DNA from: Ruegeria sp. PrR005
GTDB lineage: Bacteria > Pseudomonadota > Alphaproteobacteria > Rhodobacterales > Rhodobacteraceae
Direction: 5' to 3'
DNA: 64,000 bases
Assembly: GCF_010500245.1 (NCBI RefSeq)
Contig: NZ_JAAGOX010000006.1
Location: 61,373-125,372 of the forward strand
In this document: in pieces, positions 44,918-53,612 of the stretch
How positions within the stretch are numbered: position 1 is the stretch's first letter
Layout of the letters: each line of letters opens with the position of its first letter
Position numbers and translations under genes: made by a program
Notes under the pieces: model-generated
Database searches by the model: none
What the model was told of the DNA's origin: nothing
Seen by the model: the letters and a program-made list of their open reading frames with translations, nothing else

Positions 44918-46288
44918 ATGTTGCAGAATGACCAGATCGCACTCTGGGATCGGGAGAGTTTTTTCCATCCATCGACGCATCTCGCCATGCACGCGCGCGG
45001 AGAGACCCCGTCGCGCGTCATCCGTACCGGTTCGGGCGTGAATATCGAGGATCGCGATGGCAAAAGGATGCTCGATGCGTTTGCGGGTCTATACTGTGTG
45101 AACGTCGGATATGGGCGGCCGGAGATCACCGAGGCGATTGCCGATCAGGCGCGCGAACTGGCCTATTACCACGCCTATGTCGGTCATGGCACCGAAGCCT
45201 CGATCACGCTGGCCAAAATGGTCATGGACCGTGCGCCGGCTGGAATGTCCAAGGTCTATTTCGGGTTGTCCGGGTCGGACGCCAACGAGACCAACATCAA
45301 GCTGGTCTGGTATTACAACAATATTCTGGGGCGGCCTGAAAAGAAAAAGATCATCAGCCGCTGGCGGGGTTATCACGGCTCGGGCCTAATGACGGGTTCG
45401 TTGACCGGGTTGGAACTCTTTCACAAGAAGTTCGACTTGCCGCTTGCACAGGTGATCCACACGGACGCCCCCTATTTCTTCCGACGCGCGTCGGCGGAAC
45501 TGTCCGAAGAGGGGTTCAGCGCCCAATGCGCCGCCCGGCTCGAAGAGTTGATCATTGCCGAAGGGCCAGACACGATCGCGGCTTTCATCGGAGAGCCCGT
45601 TCTGGGAACAGGAGGGATCGTGCCACCGCCTGCCGGTTATTGGCCCGCGATTCAAGCGGTGCTGGAGAAGTATGATATCCTCCTGATCGCTGACGAGGTG
45701 GTAACCGGGTTCGGGCGTCTCGGGTCCATGTTCGGGTCCGCGCACTATGGCATCTCTCCAGATTTCATCACGATCGCCAAGGGCCTCACCTCGGCCTACG
45801 CGCCATTGTCCGGGTCGATCGTGTCGGATCGTGTTTGGAAGGTGCTGGAGCAGGGTACCGATGAAAACGGCCCCATCGGTCATGGCTGGACCTATTCGGC
45901 GCATCCTATCGGTGCGGCTGCCGGTGTGGCGAATCTGAAACTGATCGACGACCTGGGATTGGTCGAAAAGGCAGGCCGGATGGGGCAGGCCCTGAAGAAG
46001 GGCCTCACGCAGGCTTTGGCCGAACACCCCAACGTGGGCGATATCCGCGGCGAGGGACTGATGTGTGCGGTCGAGTTTGTCGAAAATCGCGCTGCGCGGC
46101 GCATGTTCGACCCCCAGCGAAAGGTAGGCCCGGCAATTGCAGCCAGGATGTCCGAACTTGGCGTCATAGCCCGGGCCATGCCGCAGGGCGACATCATCGG
46201 TTACGCCCCTCCGTTCTGCATCACGCAGGACGAAGTGGACACCGTCGTGGCAGCCACTGCAGATGCAGTGAAAGCGATATTAGGTTAA
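44918..46288 (+). CDS. doeD: Class III aminotransferase, diaminobutyrate type
   Basis: 456-residue PLP-dependent class III aminotransferase. The cofactor regions are LSGSDANETNIKLVWYYNNI, the aspartate motif LLIADEVVTGFGRLGSMFG and the PLP lysine in FITIAKGLTSAYAPLSG. As third gene of the ectoine cluster, 15 bases after doeB, it most likely converts L-2,4-diaminobutyrate to aspartate semialdehyde (DoeD role). A GAAGGAAAG motif precedes the ATG. The dehydrogenase that would complete the route to aspartate (DoeC) is not found in this window, so it must be elsewhere or be replaced by a housekeeping enzyme. Confidence 0.87.
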   Translation: MLQNDQIALWDRESFFHPSTHLAMHARGETPSRVIRTGSGVNIEDRDGKRMLDAFAGLYCVNVGYGRPEITEAIADQARELAYYHAYVGHGTEASITLAKMVMDRAPAGMSKVYFGLSGSDANETNIKLVWYYNNILGRPEKKKIISRWRGYHGSGLMTGSLTGLELFHKKFDLPLAQVIHTDAPYFFRRASAELSEEGFSAQCAARLEELIIAEGPDTIAAFIGEPVLGTGGIVPPPAGYWPAIQAVLEKYDILLIADEVVTGFGRLGSMFGSAHYGISPDFITIAKGLTSAYAPLSGSIVSDRVWKVLEQGTDENGPIGHGWTYSAHPIGAAAGVANLKLIDDLGLVEKAGRMGQALKKGLTQALAEHPNVGDIRGEGLMCAVEFVENRAARRMFDPQRKVGPAIAARMSELGVIARAMPQGDIIGYAPPFCITQDEVDTVVAATADAVKAILG

Positions 46289-46542
46289 ACAATCACTGGC
46301 AAAAGGGTGTCCGCGCATTTAACCCCCAGCACCGCGTCGCTGCCTCGGACACGAGCATTGGTAAGGGGTATCAGGGTGGGCTGAACAAGTTTCATTGTGC
46401 TTCTTCCGGCCGTTGACGCCCTTGGTTAGTTTCACGCGTAGGCGACCTATTGGAGGGCGTAATCGGGCCGGGGCGATCATTTTTGTCGCGGGCCGGCGTC
46501 TCTTTCGCTAAGAGTTTTCCCATGCTTTACAGGAGGCTTGCC

Positions 46543-47739
46543 GTGACCGAACCCCTGATTTCCTCTCGCCACCACAACCGTATCGCCGACCTGCACGAAG
46601 AGATAACGGCCTGGCGGCGCGATCTGCATCAGCACCCGGAGATTGGTTTCCAGGAAACGCGGACAGCGGCAATCGTCGCGGAAAAGCTTCGGGCCTTTGG
46701 TGCCGATCAGGTCGTCACCGGCATCGCGACCACAGGCGTCATCGGGATCATTCATGGAGAGCAGGACGGCCCGATGATCGGATTGCGCGCCGATATGGAT
46801 GCGCTGCCGATGCAGGAACATGGCGATGTTCCGTGGAAATCGGTCAATCCTGGGAAGATGCACGCCTGTGGCCATGACGGGCATACCGCGATGCTGCTTG
46901 GCACGGCCAGAATCCTTGCCGAGACAAGGGATTTCGCAGGCTCTGTGGCGGTGATCTTTCAACCGGCCGAGGAGGGCGGCGGCGGTGGCGGAGTGATGGT
47001 GCGCGAAGGATTGTTCGATGTGGCAGACTGCACATCCGTCTGGGGACTGCACAACTGGCCCGGGATGCCGCTTGGCCAATTCTGCGCGCTTTCCGGGCCG
47101 ATCATGGCGGGCATCGACTATTTCGATATCACGATCAAAGGGCAGGGGACCCATGCGGGGCTGCCGCATCTTGGAGTGGATACGGTCCTTGCGGCCGCGC
47201 ATCTTGTCACCGCGATCCAGAGTGTGCCTGGGCGAAACGTGTCGCCGCATGAAACGGCGACAATTGGCGTGTCGATGTTCAAGGGGTCCGACGCCTATGT
47301 GGTCATGCCGGACGAAGCGGTCATTGGTGGCTCGGTCCGCTATTTCGATAGCAAGACGCGTGACATGGCCGAGGCACGGATCAGGGCGCTGGCCGAAGGA
47401 ATTGCCAGCGGTTTCGGCGCCGAAGCGGTCATCGACTATCGCAAGAATTACCCGCCGACGGTCAACCATGCTGCCGAAACGGATCTGGCCGCCGAAGTCG
47501 CCAAGGGGCTGGTGGGCGCAAACCGGGTGCTGCGAGAGAGCGAGCCATGCATGGCAGGAGAGGATTTCTCCTTCATGCTGAACGAGCGCCCGGGCAACTA
47601 CATCTGGATGGGAACCGACGAGCCAGGACGCAACAATGCCATGGTTCACTATCCCGACTACGACTTCAACGATGCCGCAATTCCCGTTGGCGTGGGCTAC
47701 TGGCTTGGGCTGGTGGACCGGTTGCTGCCAAGACGCTGA
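46543..47739 (+). CDS. M20 family amidohydrolase (hippurate hydrolase-like)
   Basis: 398-residue metallo-amidohydrolase of the M20D family. Metal and active-site motifs: LRADMDALPMQEHGDVPW, KMHACGHDGHTAMLLGTARI, the Glu pair in FQPAEEGGGGGGVM and MAGEDFSFMLNE near the C-terminus. Enzymes of this group remove N-acyl groups from amino acids. The start is a GTG at 46543 with a perfect AGGAGG 6 bases upstream, better than the longer frame from 46450. It follows doeD by 254 bases on the same strand. It may deacylate another acetylated intermediate of compatible-solute breakdown, which is inference. Confidence 0.88.
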   Translation: MTEPLISSRHHNRIADLHEEITAWRRDLHQHPEIGFQETRTAAIVAEKLRAFGADQVVTGIATTGVIGIIHGEQDGPMIGLRADMDALPMQEHGDVPWKSVNPGKMHACGHDGHTAMLLGTARILAETRDFAGSVAVIFQPAEEGGGGGGVMVREGLFDVADCTSVWGLHNWPGMPLGQFCALSGPIMAGIDYFDITIKGQGTHAGLPHLGVDTVLAAAHLVTAIQSVPGRNVSPHETATIGVSMFKGSDAYVVMPDEAVIGGSVRYFDSKTRDMAEARIRALAEGIASGFGAEAVIDYRKNYPPTVNHAAETDLAAEVAKGLVGANRVLRESEPCMAGEDFSFMLNERPGNYIWMGTDEPGRNNAMVHYPDYDFNDAAIPVGVGYWLGLVDRLLPRR

Positions 47740-47746
47740 TTTGCAC

Positions 47747-47768
47747 ACCCGGTCACGGCTGACCGGGT
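47747..47768 (+). terminator. Hairpin after the M20 gene
   Basis: ACCCGGTCA-CGGC-TGACCGGGT, a perfect 9-base-pair stem with a 4-base loop starting 7 bases after the stop codon. It is placed as a terminator, although no T-run follows, so termination may be weak or the hairpin may stabilise the mRNA end. Confidence 0.6.
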
Positions 47769-47853
47769 ATCTGCAATCATGATTGCGCGGTTGGACTGTT
47801 GAAGACCTGCCGGTACGCCAGTGCCGAAATGTCGTATATAACATGCTCGCCCG

Positions 47854-47892
47854 GGCAGTCTGACAAGACTGCCGAAAGGTTATTGTAAGGTT
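47854..47892 (+). promoter_or_regulatory. Palindrome and tandem hexamer repeat before eptA
   Basis: GGCAGTCT-GACA-AGACTGCC (47854-47873) is a perfect dyad with 8-base arms. Directly after it comes AAGGTT-ATTGT-AAGGTT (47876-47892), two identical hexamers spaced by 5 bases. Hexamer repeats with this spacing are the typical binding pattern of OmpR/PmrA-type response regulators, which often control eptA genes. No such regulator gene is in the window, so the link is inferred. Confidence 0.5.
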
Positions 47893-47905
47893 GTGGTGAT
47901 GGAAG

Positions 47906-49600
47906 GTGCAGCGAAGAAACAACCCGGCGCGTGCGATGCAACCCTTCCAAACTTTGCTGGCCTACCCAGTCAAGCTGCGTGACAGTTTCACACTTTCTCC
48001 AATCGCTCTGTCGGCGTGGATACTCGTTTTCCTTTTCGCAACAGCCAACCACACATTCTGGATGATCGGGGCAGAGGTTTTTTTCGGCCACGGCCTCGCG
48101 TTTTCAGGATTTGTTCTCGCGCTCTTCCTGCTGATGCTGAGCATTTTCAGCCTGTTCGGCTTTTCCTGGGTCTTAAAGCCTTTTCTGGTGGTGATTGTCG
48201 TACTCAGTGCGGTCTCATCCTACTACGTGGACACACTTGGCATTGTTGTCGACCGGGACATGATCCAGAACGTCGCGGTCACGACATTCGCCGAGTCGAA
48301 ACACCTGATCACCCTGGGTTTCGTATTGCATTTGGTGGTTTTTGGGCTGGTTCCCGCAGCCATCATCCTGACGATCCGGCCCAAGCCCCAAGGAATGCTT
48401 CGCACGCTGGCGACGCCCTTAGTCGGTTTTGTTGTGGGAATGAGCCTTGCCGTGGGCGTGCTTGCGCTCGACATGAAGTCCTACGCCGCCGTTGTCCGCG
48501 AGCGAAAAGACCTGCTGAGCAGCTTTCAACCCGGCGCGCCTCTTTTGGGGATCGTCCGCTATGCGCGAATGGTGTCCAAGGTCAGAAAAGACGTAATCGC
48601 GCCAATCGGTGAAGACGCCGTAAAAGGTTCGTCCTATGGCGCTGGCGCGAATCCGGTGCTCGCCGTCGTGGTCGTCGGGGAAACCGCGCGGTCGCAGAAT
48701 TTCAGTCTCAACGGATACAATGTAAAGACCAACCCGCGCCTTGCGGACCTGCCGGTCGTGTCATTCTCGAATGTGCACTCTTGCGGTACCGCAACCGCCG
48801 TTTCCCTGCCTTGCATGTTTTCCAGCTTCGGTCGGGGCAGGTACACATACGAACGCGGCGTTTCGACCGAAAACGTTCTGGATGTCTTCAAACATGCGGG
48901 TTTCCACCTGGAATGGTGGGACAACAACACCGGGCACAAGGGGGTCGCCGACCGGATTGAATCAAAGTCTTTCGTCAGCATGTCGGTGCCCGAGTTCTGC
49001 GGGCAAGGCGAGTGCGCGGACGGCGTTTTTCTGGGCGCATTGCAGAACTATGCCGAGACGATCGTTCAGGACACGGTACTTGTGCTGCATCAGATAGGAA
49101 GCCACGGGCCAGCTTACTACTTGCGTTACCCGGCAGCCTTTGAACGGTTTACCCCATCGTGCCGAACGGCAGAATTCATGAACTGCACGCCCGAGGAAAT
49201 CGTCAACAGTTATGACAACACAATTGCATACACCGACGAGTTTCTGGCCGAAGCCATTGGCGTTCTGAACCGCCAGAGCCGCGCCGACACGGTCTTGATG
49301 TATGTATCAGACCATGGCGAGTCACTGGGGGAAGGGGGGCTCTTCCTGCACGGCGCGCCCTATTTCATGGCGCCGGAATACCAAACCAAGGTACCGATGA
49401 TCGTGTGGCTGTCTGACAGGTTCAGCCAACGGTTTTCAATAGACAAGTCCTGTCTTGCTGATCAAAGGGACACCGAACTGTCTCATGACAACCTGTTTCA
49501 CAGCCTTCTCGGGATGCTTGACGTTTCTACAGACGTGCGGGATGCAGGCCTGGATATCTTCGCGCGCTGCATGAAAGACGACAAGGTTGCCAGTCGATGA
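47906..49600 (+). CDS. eptA: Lipid A phosphoethanolamine transferase (EptA/MCR family)
   Basis: 564-residue inner-membrane enzyme that moves phosphoethanolamine from phosphatidylethanolamine to lipid A on the periplasmic side, lowering surface negative charge and sensitivity to cationic peptides. Five hydrophobic helices occupy about residues 30-190. The sulfatase-fold domain follows: VVVVGETARSQNFSLNGYN, the nucleophilic Thr in CGTATAVSLPCMFS near residue 296, HQIGSHGPAYYLRYP, and the metal motif YVSDHGESLGEGGLFLHGAP. The start is given as GTG 47906; ATG 47936 is possible, and neither has a strong Shine-Dalgarno. Its stop overlaps the dgkA start (ATGA). Confidence 0.93.
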   Translation: MQRRNNPARAMQPFQTLLAYPVKLRDSFTLSPIALSAWILVFLFATANHTFWMIGAEVFFGHGLAFSGFVLALFLLMLSIFSLFGFSWVLKPFLVVIVVLSAVSSYYVDTLGIVVDRDMIQNVAVTTFAESKHLITLGFVLHLVVFGLVPAAIILTIRPKPQGMLRTLATPLVGFVVGMSLAVGVLALDMKSYAAVVRERKDLLSSFQPGAPLLGIVRYARMVSKVRKDVIAPIGEDAVKGSSYGAGANPVLAVVVVGETARSQNFSLNGYNVKTNPRLADLPVVSFSNVHSCGTATAVSLPCMFSSFGRGRYTYERGVSTENVLDVFKHAGFHLEWWDNNTGHKGVADRIESKSFVSMSVPEFCGQGECADGVFLGALQNYAETIVQDTVLVLHQIGSHGPAYYLRYPAAFERFTPSCRTAEFMNCTPEEIVNSYDNTIAYTDEFLAEAIGVLNRQSRADTVLMYVSDHGESLGEGGLFLHGAPYFMAPEYQTKVPMIVWLSDRFSQRFSIDKSCLADQRDTELSHDNLFHSLLGMLDVSTDVRDAGLDIFARCMKDDKVASR

Positions 49601-50013
49601 CCGAGAAACAGGGACGCACACATCCACGACCGCCAAAGGTCACCGGACTGCCGCATCTTTTTGAGGCCGCCGGTTACTCTGTCGCCGGGGCAAGGCGTCT
49701 TTGGCGGGAGACGGCGTTTCGGCATATCGTCGCAGCGTTTCTGGCCTGTCTGATGCTGTTTACCTTTCTGGGCGCCAGCGGGCAGGAAATCGCGTTGCTG
49801 TTTGTTCTCTTCTTCTGCCTCGTTGCAACAGAGGCTTTGAATACGGCCATTGAATCTATCGTTGACCACCTTGCGCCTGACTGGCAGGTATTCGCGCGCG
49901 ACGCCAAGGACCTGGGTTCGCTTGCGACAATGTGTTTGCTTGCTGCAAACGCGGTGTTCATCGTAGCGGTCTTAGCCCGGTTGCTTGCCCTGATAATGAA
50001 AGACAACCTATGA
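49597..50013 (+). CDS. dgkA: Diacylglycerol kinase, prokaryotic DgkA type
   Basis: 138-residue small integral membrane kinase that phosphorylates diacylglycerol to phosphatidate. The N-terminal amphipathic part ([20 protein letters not shown]) and three membrane helices are visible. The signature [20 protein letters not shown] carries the conserved E-x3-N-T-A-I-E motif that binds Mg-ATP. Diacylglycerol is the by-product left when EptA uses phosphatidylethanolamine, so the overlap with eptA fits by-product recycling. Its own stop overlaps the psd start (ATGA). Confidence 0.93.
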   Translation: MTEKQGRTHPRPPKVTGLPHLFEAAGYSVAGARRLWRETAFRHIVAAFLACLMLFTFLGASGQEIALLFVLFFCLVATEALNTAIESIVDHLAPDWQVFARDAKDLGSLATMCLLAANAVFIVAVLARLLALIMKDNL

Positions 50014-50702
50014 ACATGTTCAAGATCGTTGCAGTGCCGATGCACAGGGAAGGCCGCAAGTTCGTGGCCACCTTTGCCGTTGTGACGGTTCTGCTAACGG
50101 CCCTATGGGCGCCGCTCTTCTGGCCCGGGCTGGCTGTGACGATCTGGTGCTACTACTTTTTCCGCGATCCTGTCCGAATCGTTCCAAAACAACCGTCTTT
50201 GGTCATGTCTCCGGCAGACGGGATCGTTTCTCTGATCGAGGAAGTTGTGCCCCCAAGCGAATTGGGCCTTGGCGATGCGCCTCTGATCCGGGTATCGGTG
50301 TTTATGAATGTCTTCAATTGCCACGTAAACCGAGCGCCGATCACAGGTGTGGTCCGTCACATTGCTTATCATCATGGCAAATTCCTGAACGCGTCGCTGG
50401 ACAAGGCCAGTATTCACAATGAACGCAACGGTTTGACGATCGAAGCGGCAGATGGAACGCGCATCGGTGTTGTTCAGATCGCTGGTCTGGTTGCGCGTCG
50501 GATCGTATGTTTCGTGCGCGAAGGCGACCGGTGCGGGGTGGGCGAACGCTTTGGCCTGATCCGTTTTGGCAGCCGTTTGGACGTTTTTCTTCCCGCTGGC
50601 GTCAAACCCCGGGTGTCCGTTGGTCAAATAGCAATTGCAGGAGAGACGATTCTGGCCGATCTTTCAAATCCATCGCAGATGATGCCCGGGACACCAATTT
50701 GA
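50010..50702 (+). CDS. psd: Phosphatidylserine decarboxylase, short form
   Basis: 230-residue proenzyme of the short PSD family that converts phosphatidylserine to phosphatidylethanolamine. Two hydrophobic helices near residues 22-50 anchor it. Catalytic regions: [31 protein letters not shown] and the self-cleavage site [13 protein letters not shown], where cutting between Gly and Ser creates the pyruvoyl group. The chosen start at 50010 overlaps the dgkA stop; the open frame begins earlier at 49932 but that part is dgkA sequence. It supplies the lipid donor for EptA. Confidence 0.93.
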   Translation: MNMFKIVAVPMHREGRKFVATFAVVTVLLTALWAPLFWPGLAVTIWCYYFFRDPVRIVPKQPSLVMSPADGIVSLIEEVVPPSELGLGDAPLIRVSVFMNVFNCHVNRAPITGVVRHIAYHHGKFLNASLDKASIHNERNGLTIEAADGTRIGVVQIAGLVARRIVCFVREGDRCGVGERFGLIRFGSRLDVFLPAGVKPRVSVGQIAIAGETILADLSNPSQMMPGTPI

Positions 50703-50709
50703 TAGGCAT

Positions 50710-51438
50710 ATGAAACTGAACTTACCCCTTGCGCTTCGACGCGTCATCCCCAGCCTGGTGACAATGGGCGCTTTGGGCGCTGGCATGAATGCGCTGCGAT
50801 TGGATATCGAAGGCGAACTGGAACGTGCACTTTCGTTCCTTTTGCTTGCGATGGTACTGGATGCGTTGGACGGGAAGATGGCCCGTTTGCTGGACGCGGT
50901 GAGTGACTTCGGGGCGGAACTCGATACGCTGTCTGATTTCTTCAACTTTGGCGTTGTTCCGGGCATACTCATCTATAACAACCTCTACGCCGACACGGAG
51001 TATGCCAGCATTGGGTGGATCGCGTCGCTGATCATCGTGGTCTGTTGCGCCTTGCGGCTCGCAAGGTTCAACGTGGCAAGAAAGACCGGCGAGAGCGACG
51101 ATTTCTTTGTCGGGATTCCGGCCCCTGCACTGGCCTGTCTGGCGCTGATGCCGATCTTCATGCAGTTGAGCGCCCTAGGAACCCCGACGCACCCATTTGT
51201 TCGGACAGTGTATATTGTCGGGGTTGGCCTGCTGGCGATCAGCACGATTCCCACGATCTCGATAAAGTATGTCAGTCTCAGATCATCGATGCTTATTCCG
51301 GTCGCCTTGGTCGGGATCATCGGTGTTTACGGCTTGATCACTAATCCCTGGCCCACACTGGTTGTCGCCAACTGCCTGTATCTGGCCACGCTGCCATTTT
51401 TCTATCTGAAGCAGGCGCGACAATCGAAACCCGCTTAA
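50710..51438 (+). CDS. pssA: CDP-diacylglycerol-serine O-phosphatidyltransferase
   Basis: 242-residue membrane enzyme that makes phosphatidylserine from CDP-diacylglycerol and serine, the step before Psd. The CDP-alcohol phosphatidyltransferase signature is complete: DALDGKMARLLDAVSDFG then AELDTLSDFFNFGVVPG (D-G-x2-A-R-x8-G-x3-D-x3-D). Several hydrophobic helices follow. It starts 7 bases after psd, in the same operon as eptA and dgkA. Phosphatidate made by DgkA can re-enter the pathway through CDP-diacylglycerol, closing a cycle in which only the cytidylyltransferase is missing here. Confidence 0.93.
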   Translation: MKLNLPLALRRVIPSLVTMGALGAGMNALRLDIEGELERALSFLLLAMVLDALDGKMARLLDAVSDFGAELDTLSDFFNFGVVPGILIYNNLYADTEYASIGWIASLIIVVCCALRLARFNVARKTGESDDFFVGIPAPALACLALMPIFMQLSALGTPTHPFVRTVYIVGVGLLAISTIPTISIKYVSLRSSMLIPVALVGIIGVYGLITNPWPTLVVANCLYLATLPFFYLKQARQSKPA

Positions 51439-51771
51439 GTCAGCGGGCCGGTTGCAACTGACATTTGACGAGATGGCCGAGGCCCAGAACCTTCGGCCAG
51501 CGCTGTAGGCGGTGATTGTGACGCTTATTGCGTTTTTGCCAGTGACAGTCGGGCTAAATGCGACTGGGCGATGCCTGCTCGCCAACTTTTGTCCCCGGCA
51601 ACAGACTGACAGCGGATCTTCGATCCGCCGCTGTCAATCGGCCTTGCGGTGCTCTCGAACCAACTGCCGGTCACATTAGAGTCATCGCGGAGCGTGATCG
51701 GCTATCATGAAATTTTTTTGACAGCGTGCTGGCTGTCTTGATGCTCTATTTATTTCTGATATTCACGAAAT
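51439..51771. promoter_or_regulatory. Intergenic region with hairpin and ArsR-like dyad
   Basis: About 330 bases without a gene. GACAGCGG and CCGCTGTC (51608-51634) form a hairpin that could end the eptA-pssA transcript. TTGACA at 51718-51723 may be a -35 box. TATTTC-N10-GAAATA (51751-51772) is an AT-rich dyad touching the arsR start codon, as ArsR operators often do. These sites are seen; their roles are inferred. Confidence 0.45.
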
Positions 51772-52617
51772 ATGGAAATAGATATCACTCATCAACTGAC
51801 CACACTGGGCCACCCAAAACGCCTGGCCATTTTTCGGCTCTTGGTGCGGCGTTATCCGGATCAGGTGCCAGCTGGCGAGCTGGCCGAGGCCCTTGATCTC
51901 AAGGGGTCGACCTTGTCGGCCTATCTGTCTGCGTTGATGCAGGCACGGCTTGTCACCCAGGAGCGCCACGGCACTTCGCTACGATACTCGGTCGATATGC
52001 AGGAAGTGCGACACACCTTCGACTATCTGTTTCTTGATTGTTGCAGGGGCCGGGCCGAGTTGTGCGGCCTGTCGGCGTTGCCCGGCACCGAACCGGCTGG
52101 GCGGGGGACGCGATCCAGATACAGGGTTCTGTTCCTATGCACCGGAAACTCTGCCCGTTCGATCTTTGCCGAAGCAATCCTTCGGAAAGAAGCGGGCGAC
52201 CGGTTCGATGTTTTTTCCGCCGGTACAAAGCCGAAGTCCGAATTGAACCCTTTCGCGCTAGAGGTCCTGAAACAGAACGGGCATGATATCTCGCGCCTGC
52301 GGGCCAAAAGCATTACAGAGTTTCAAGGGCCGGATGGGCCGACGTTCGATTTTGTCTTCACGGTTTGTGATCAGGCAGCGAACGAAGATTGCCCGGCCTG
52401 GGTCGGTCAACCGGTCAATGCCCATTGGGGGGTACCCGATCCAGTGAAAATCGAGGGCAAGGTCGCGGAGAGGAACCTCGCGTTTCATCAGACATATGGC
52501 GCGCTTCGCAACAGGATCCTGGCCTTCGCCGCGCTGCCGATTGCTTCGCTCGACAAGATATCGCTTCAACGCGCTTTGGATGACCTCGCGCGAACGGAAA
52601 CCGGAGAAAACTCATGA
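51772..52617 (+). CDS. ArsR-ArsC fusion: arsenic repressor plus arsenate reductase
   Basis: 281-residue two-domain protein. Residues about 1-95 are an ArsR-type winged helix ([20 protein letters not shown] and [20 protein letters not shown]). Residues about 115-275 are a low-molecular-weight phosphatase-like arsenate reductase with the P-loop [20 protein letters not shown] and a later Cys region [17 protein letters not shown]. Arsenate is reduced to arsenite; the fused repressor suggests sensing and detoxifying in one chain. A DCC in the regulatory domain ([13 protein letters not shown]) could bind arsenite. There is no Shine-Dalgarno before the ATG, so translation may be leaderless. The stop overlaps the GAPDH start. 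Confidence 0.9.
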   Translation: MEIDITHQLTTLGHPKRLAIFRLLVRRYPDQVPAGELAEALDLKGSTLSAYLSALMQARLVTQERHGTSLRYSVDMQEVRHTFDYLFLDCCRGRAELCGLSALPGTEPAGRGTRSRYRVLFLCTGNSARSIFAEAILRKEAGDRFDVFSAGTKPKSELNPFALEVLKQNGHDISRLRAKSITEFQGPDGPTFDFVFTVCDQAANEDCPAWVGQPVNAHWGVPDPVKIEGKVAERNLAFHQTYGALRNRILAFAALPIASLDKISLQRALDDLARTETGENS

Positions 52618-53612
52618 CTGTTTTTGCGCTCAATGGCCTCGGTCGCATGGGCAAACTCGCTCTGAAACCACTTCTAGAGCGCGGCGCCGAGATTGCCTGG
52701 ATCAACGATGCCGTTGGCGACACAGCAATGCAGGCGCATTTGCTCGAATTCGATACCGTGCATGGCCGCTGGGACGCTCGCTTTGCCTTTGACCAAAGCA
52801 GCGTCACGATTGACGACACGAAATTACCCTTTGTCGGAACGCGAGACTTGTCGAGACTGCCGCTGGACGGGGTGGATGTGGTGATCGACTGCACAGGCGT
52901 GTTCAAGACCGAAGCCAAGCTTCAGCCCTATTTCGATGCCGGGGTCAAAAAGGTTGTCGTTTCCGCGCCGGTCAAGGATGGGCCGACCGCAAACATCGTC
53001 TATGGCGTCAACCAGGATGTGTACAAATCGGCCGAGCACCGCATCGTTACGGCGGCTTCCTGTACAACCAACTGTCTGGCGCCGGTGGTCAAGGTGATCC
53101 ACGAGGCAATCGGCATTCGCCATGGTTCGATCACCACCATCCACGATGTCACCAATACTCAGACCATCGTGGACCGGCCTGCCAAAGACCTTCGCCGAGC
53201 CCGTTCGGCTTTGAATTCTCTCATTCCGACCACCACGGGGTCGGCCACGGCGATCACCTTGATCTATCCCGAGCTCAAAGGTCGTCTGAACGGCCAGGCG
53301 GTGCGGGTTCCGCTGCTGAACGCCTCTCTCACGGATTGCGTCTTTGAGCTGGAGCGCGCGACAACCGTGGAGGAGGTCAATGGTTACTTTGCCGCCGCCG
53401 CCGAGGGGCCGCTGAAGGGCATTCTGGGTTTCGAGACCAGACCGCTTGTCTCTGCCGATTACACAAATGATACACGGTCGACGATCATAGATGGGCCATC
53501 GACGATGGTTATCAACGGAACCCAGCTGAAGGTGTTCGCCTGGTACGACAACGAGATGGGCTATGCGCACCGGCTGGTCGATGTGGCGTTTATGGTAGGG
53601 GCTTCTCTTTGA
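52614..53612 (+). CDS. Arsenate-associated glyceraldehyde-3-phosphate dehydrogenase
   Basis: 332-residue GAPDH-family enzyme. NAD-binding starts at [20 protein letters not shown], and the catalytic Cys lies in [20 protein letters not shown] with the partner His in IHDVTN. The C-terminal end [15 protein letters not shown] is typical. It lies between the ArsR-ArsC fusion and arsJ with overlaps on both sides. In known arsJ operons this enzyme joins arsenate to glyceraldehyde-3-phosphate, making 1-arseno-3-phosphoglycerate for export, so it is a resistance paralogue and not the glycolytic copy. Confidence 0.92.
   Translation: MTVFALNGLGRMGKLALKPLLERGAEIAWINDAVGDTAMQAHLLEFDTVHGRWDARFAFDQSSVTIDDTKLPFVGTRDLSRLPLDGVDVVIDCTGVFKTEAKLQPYFDAGVKKVVVSAPVKDGPTANIVYGVNQDVYKSAEHRIVTAASCTTNCLAPVVKVIHEAIGIRHGSITTIHDVTNTQTIVDRPAKDLRRARSALNSLIPTTTGSATAITLIYPELKGRLNGQAVRVPLLNASLTDCVFELERATTVEEVNGYFAAAAEGPLKGILGFETRPLVSADYTNDTRSTIIDGPSTMVINGTQLKVFAWYDNEMGYAHRLVDVAFMVGASL

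Noticed and set aside
46477..47922. 481-codon frame antisense to the M20 amidohydrolase
   Set aside because: It covers a complete M20 enzyme on the plus strand and translates to a His/Arg-rich product without motifs.
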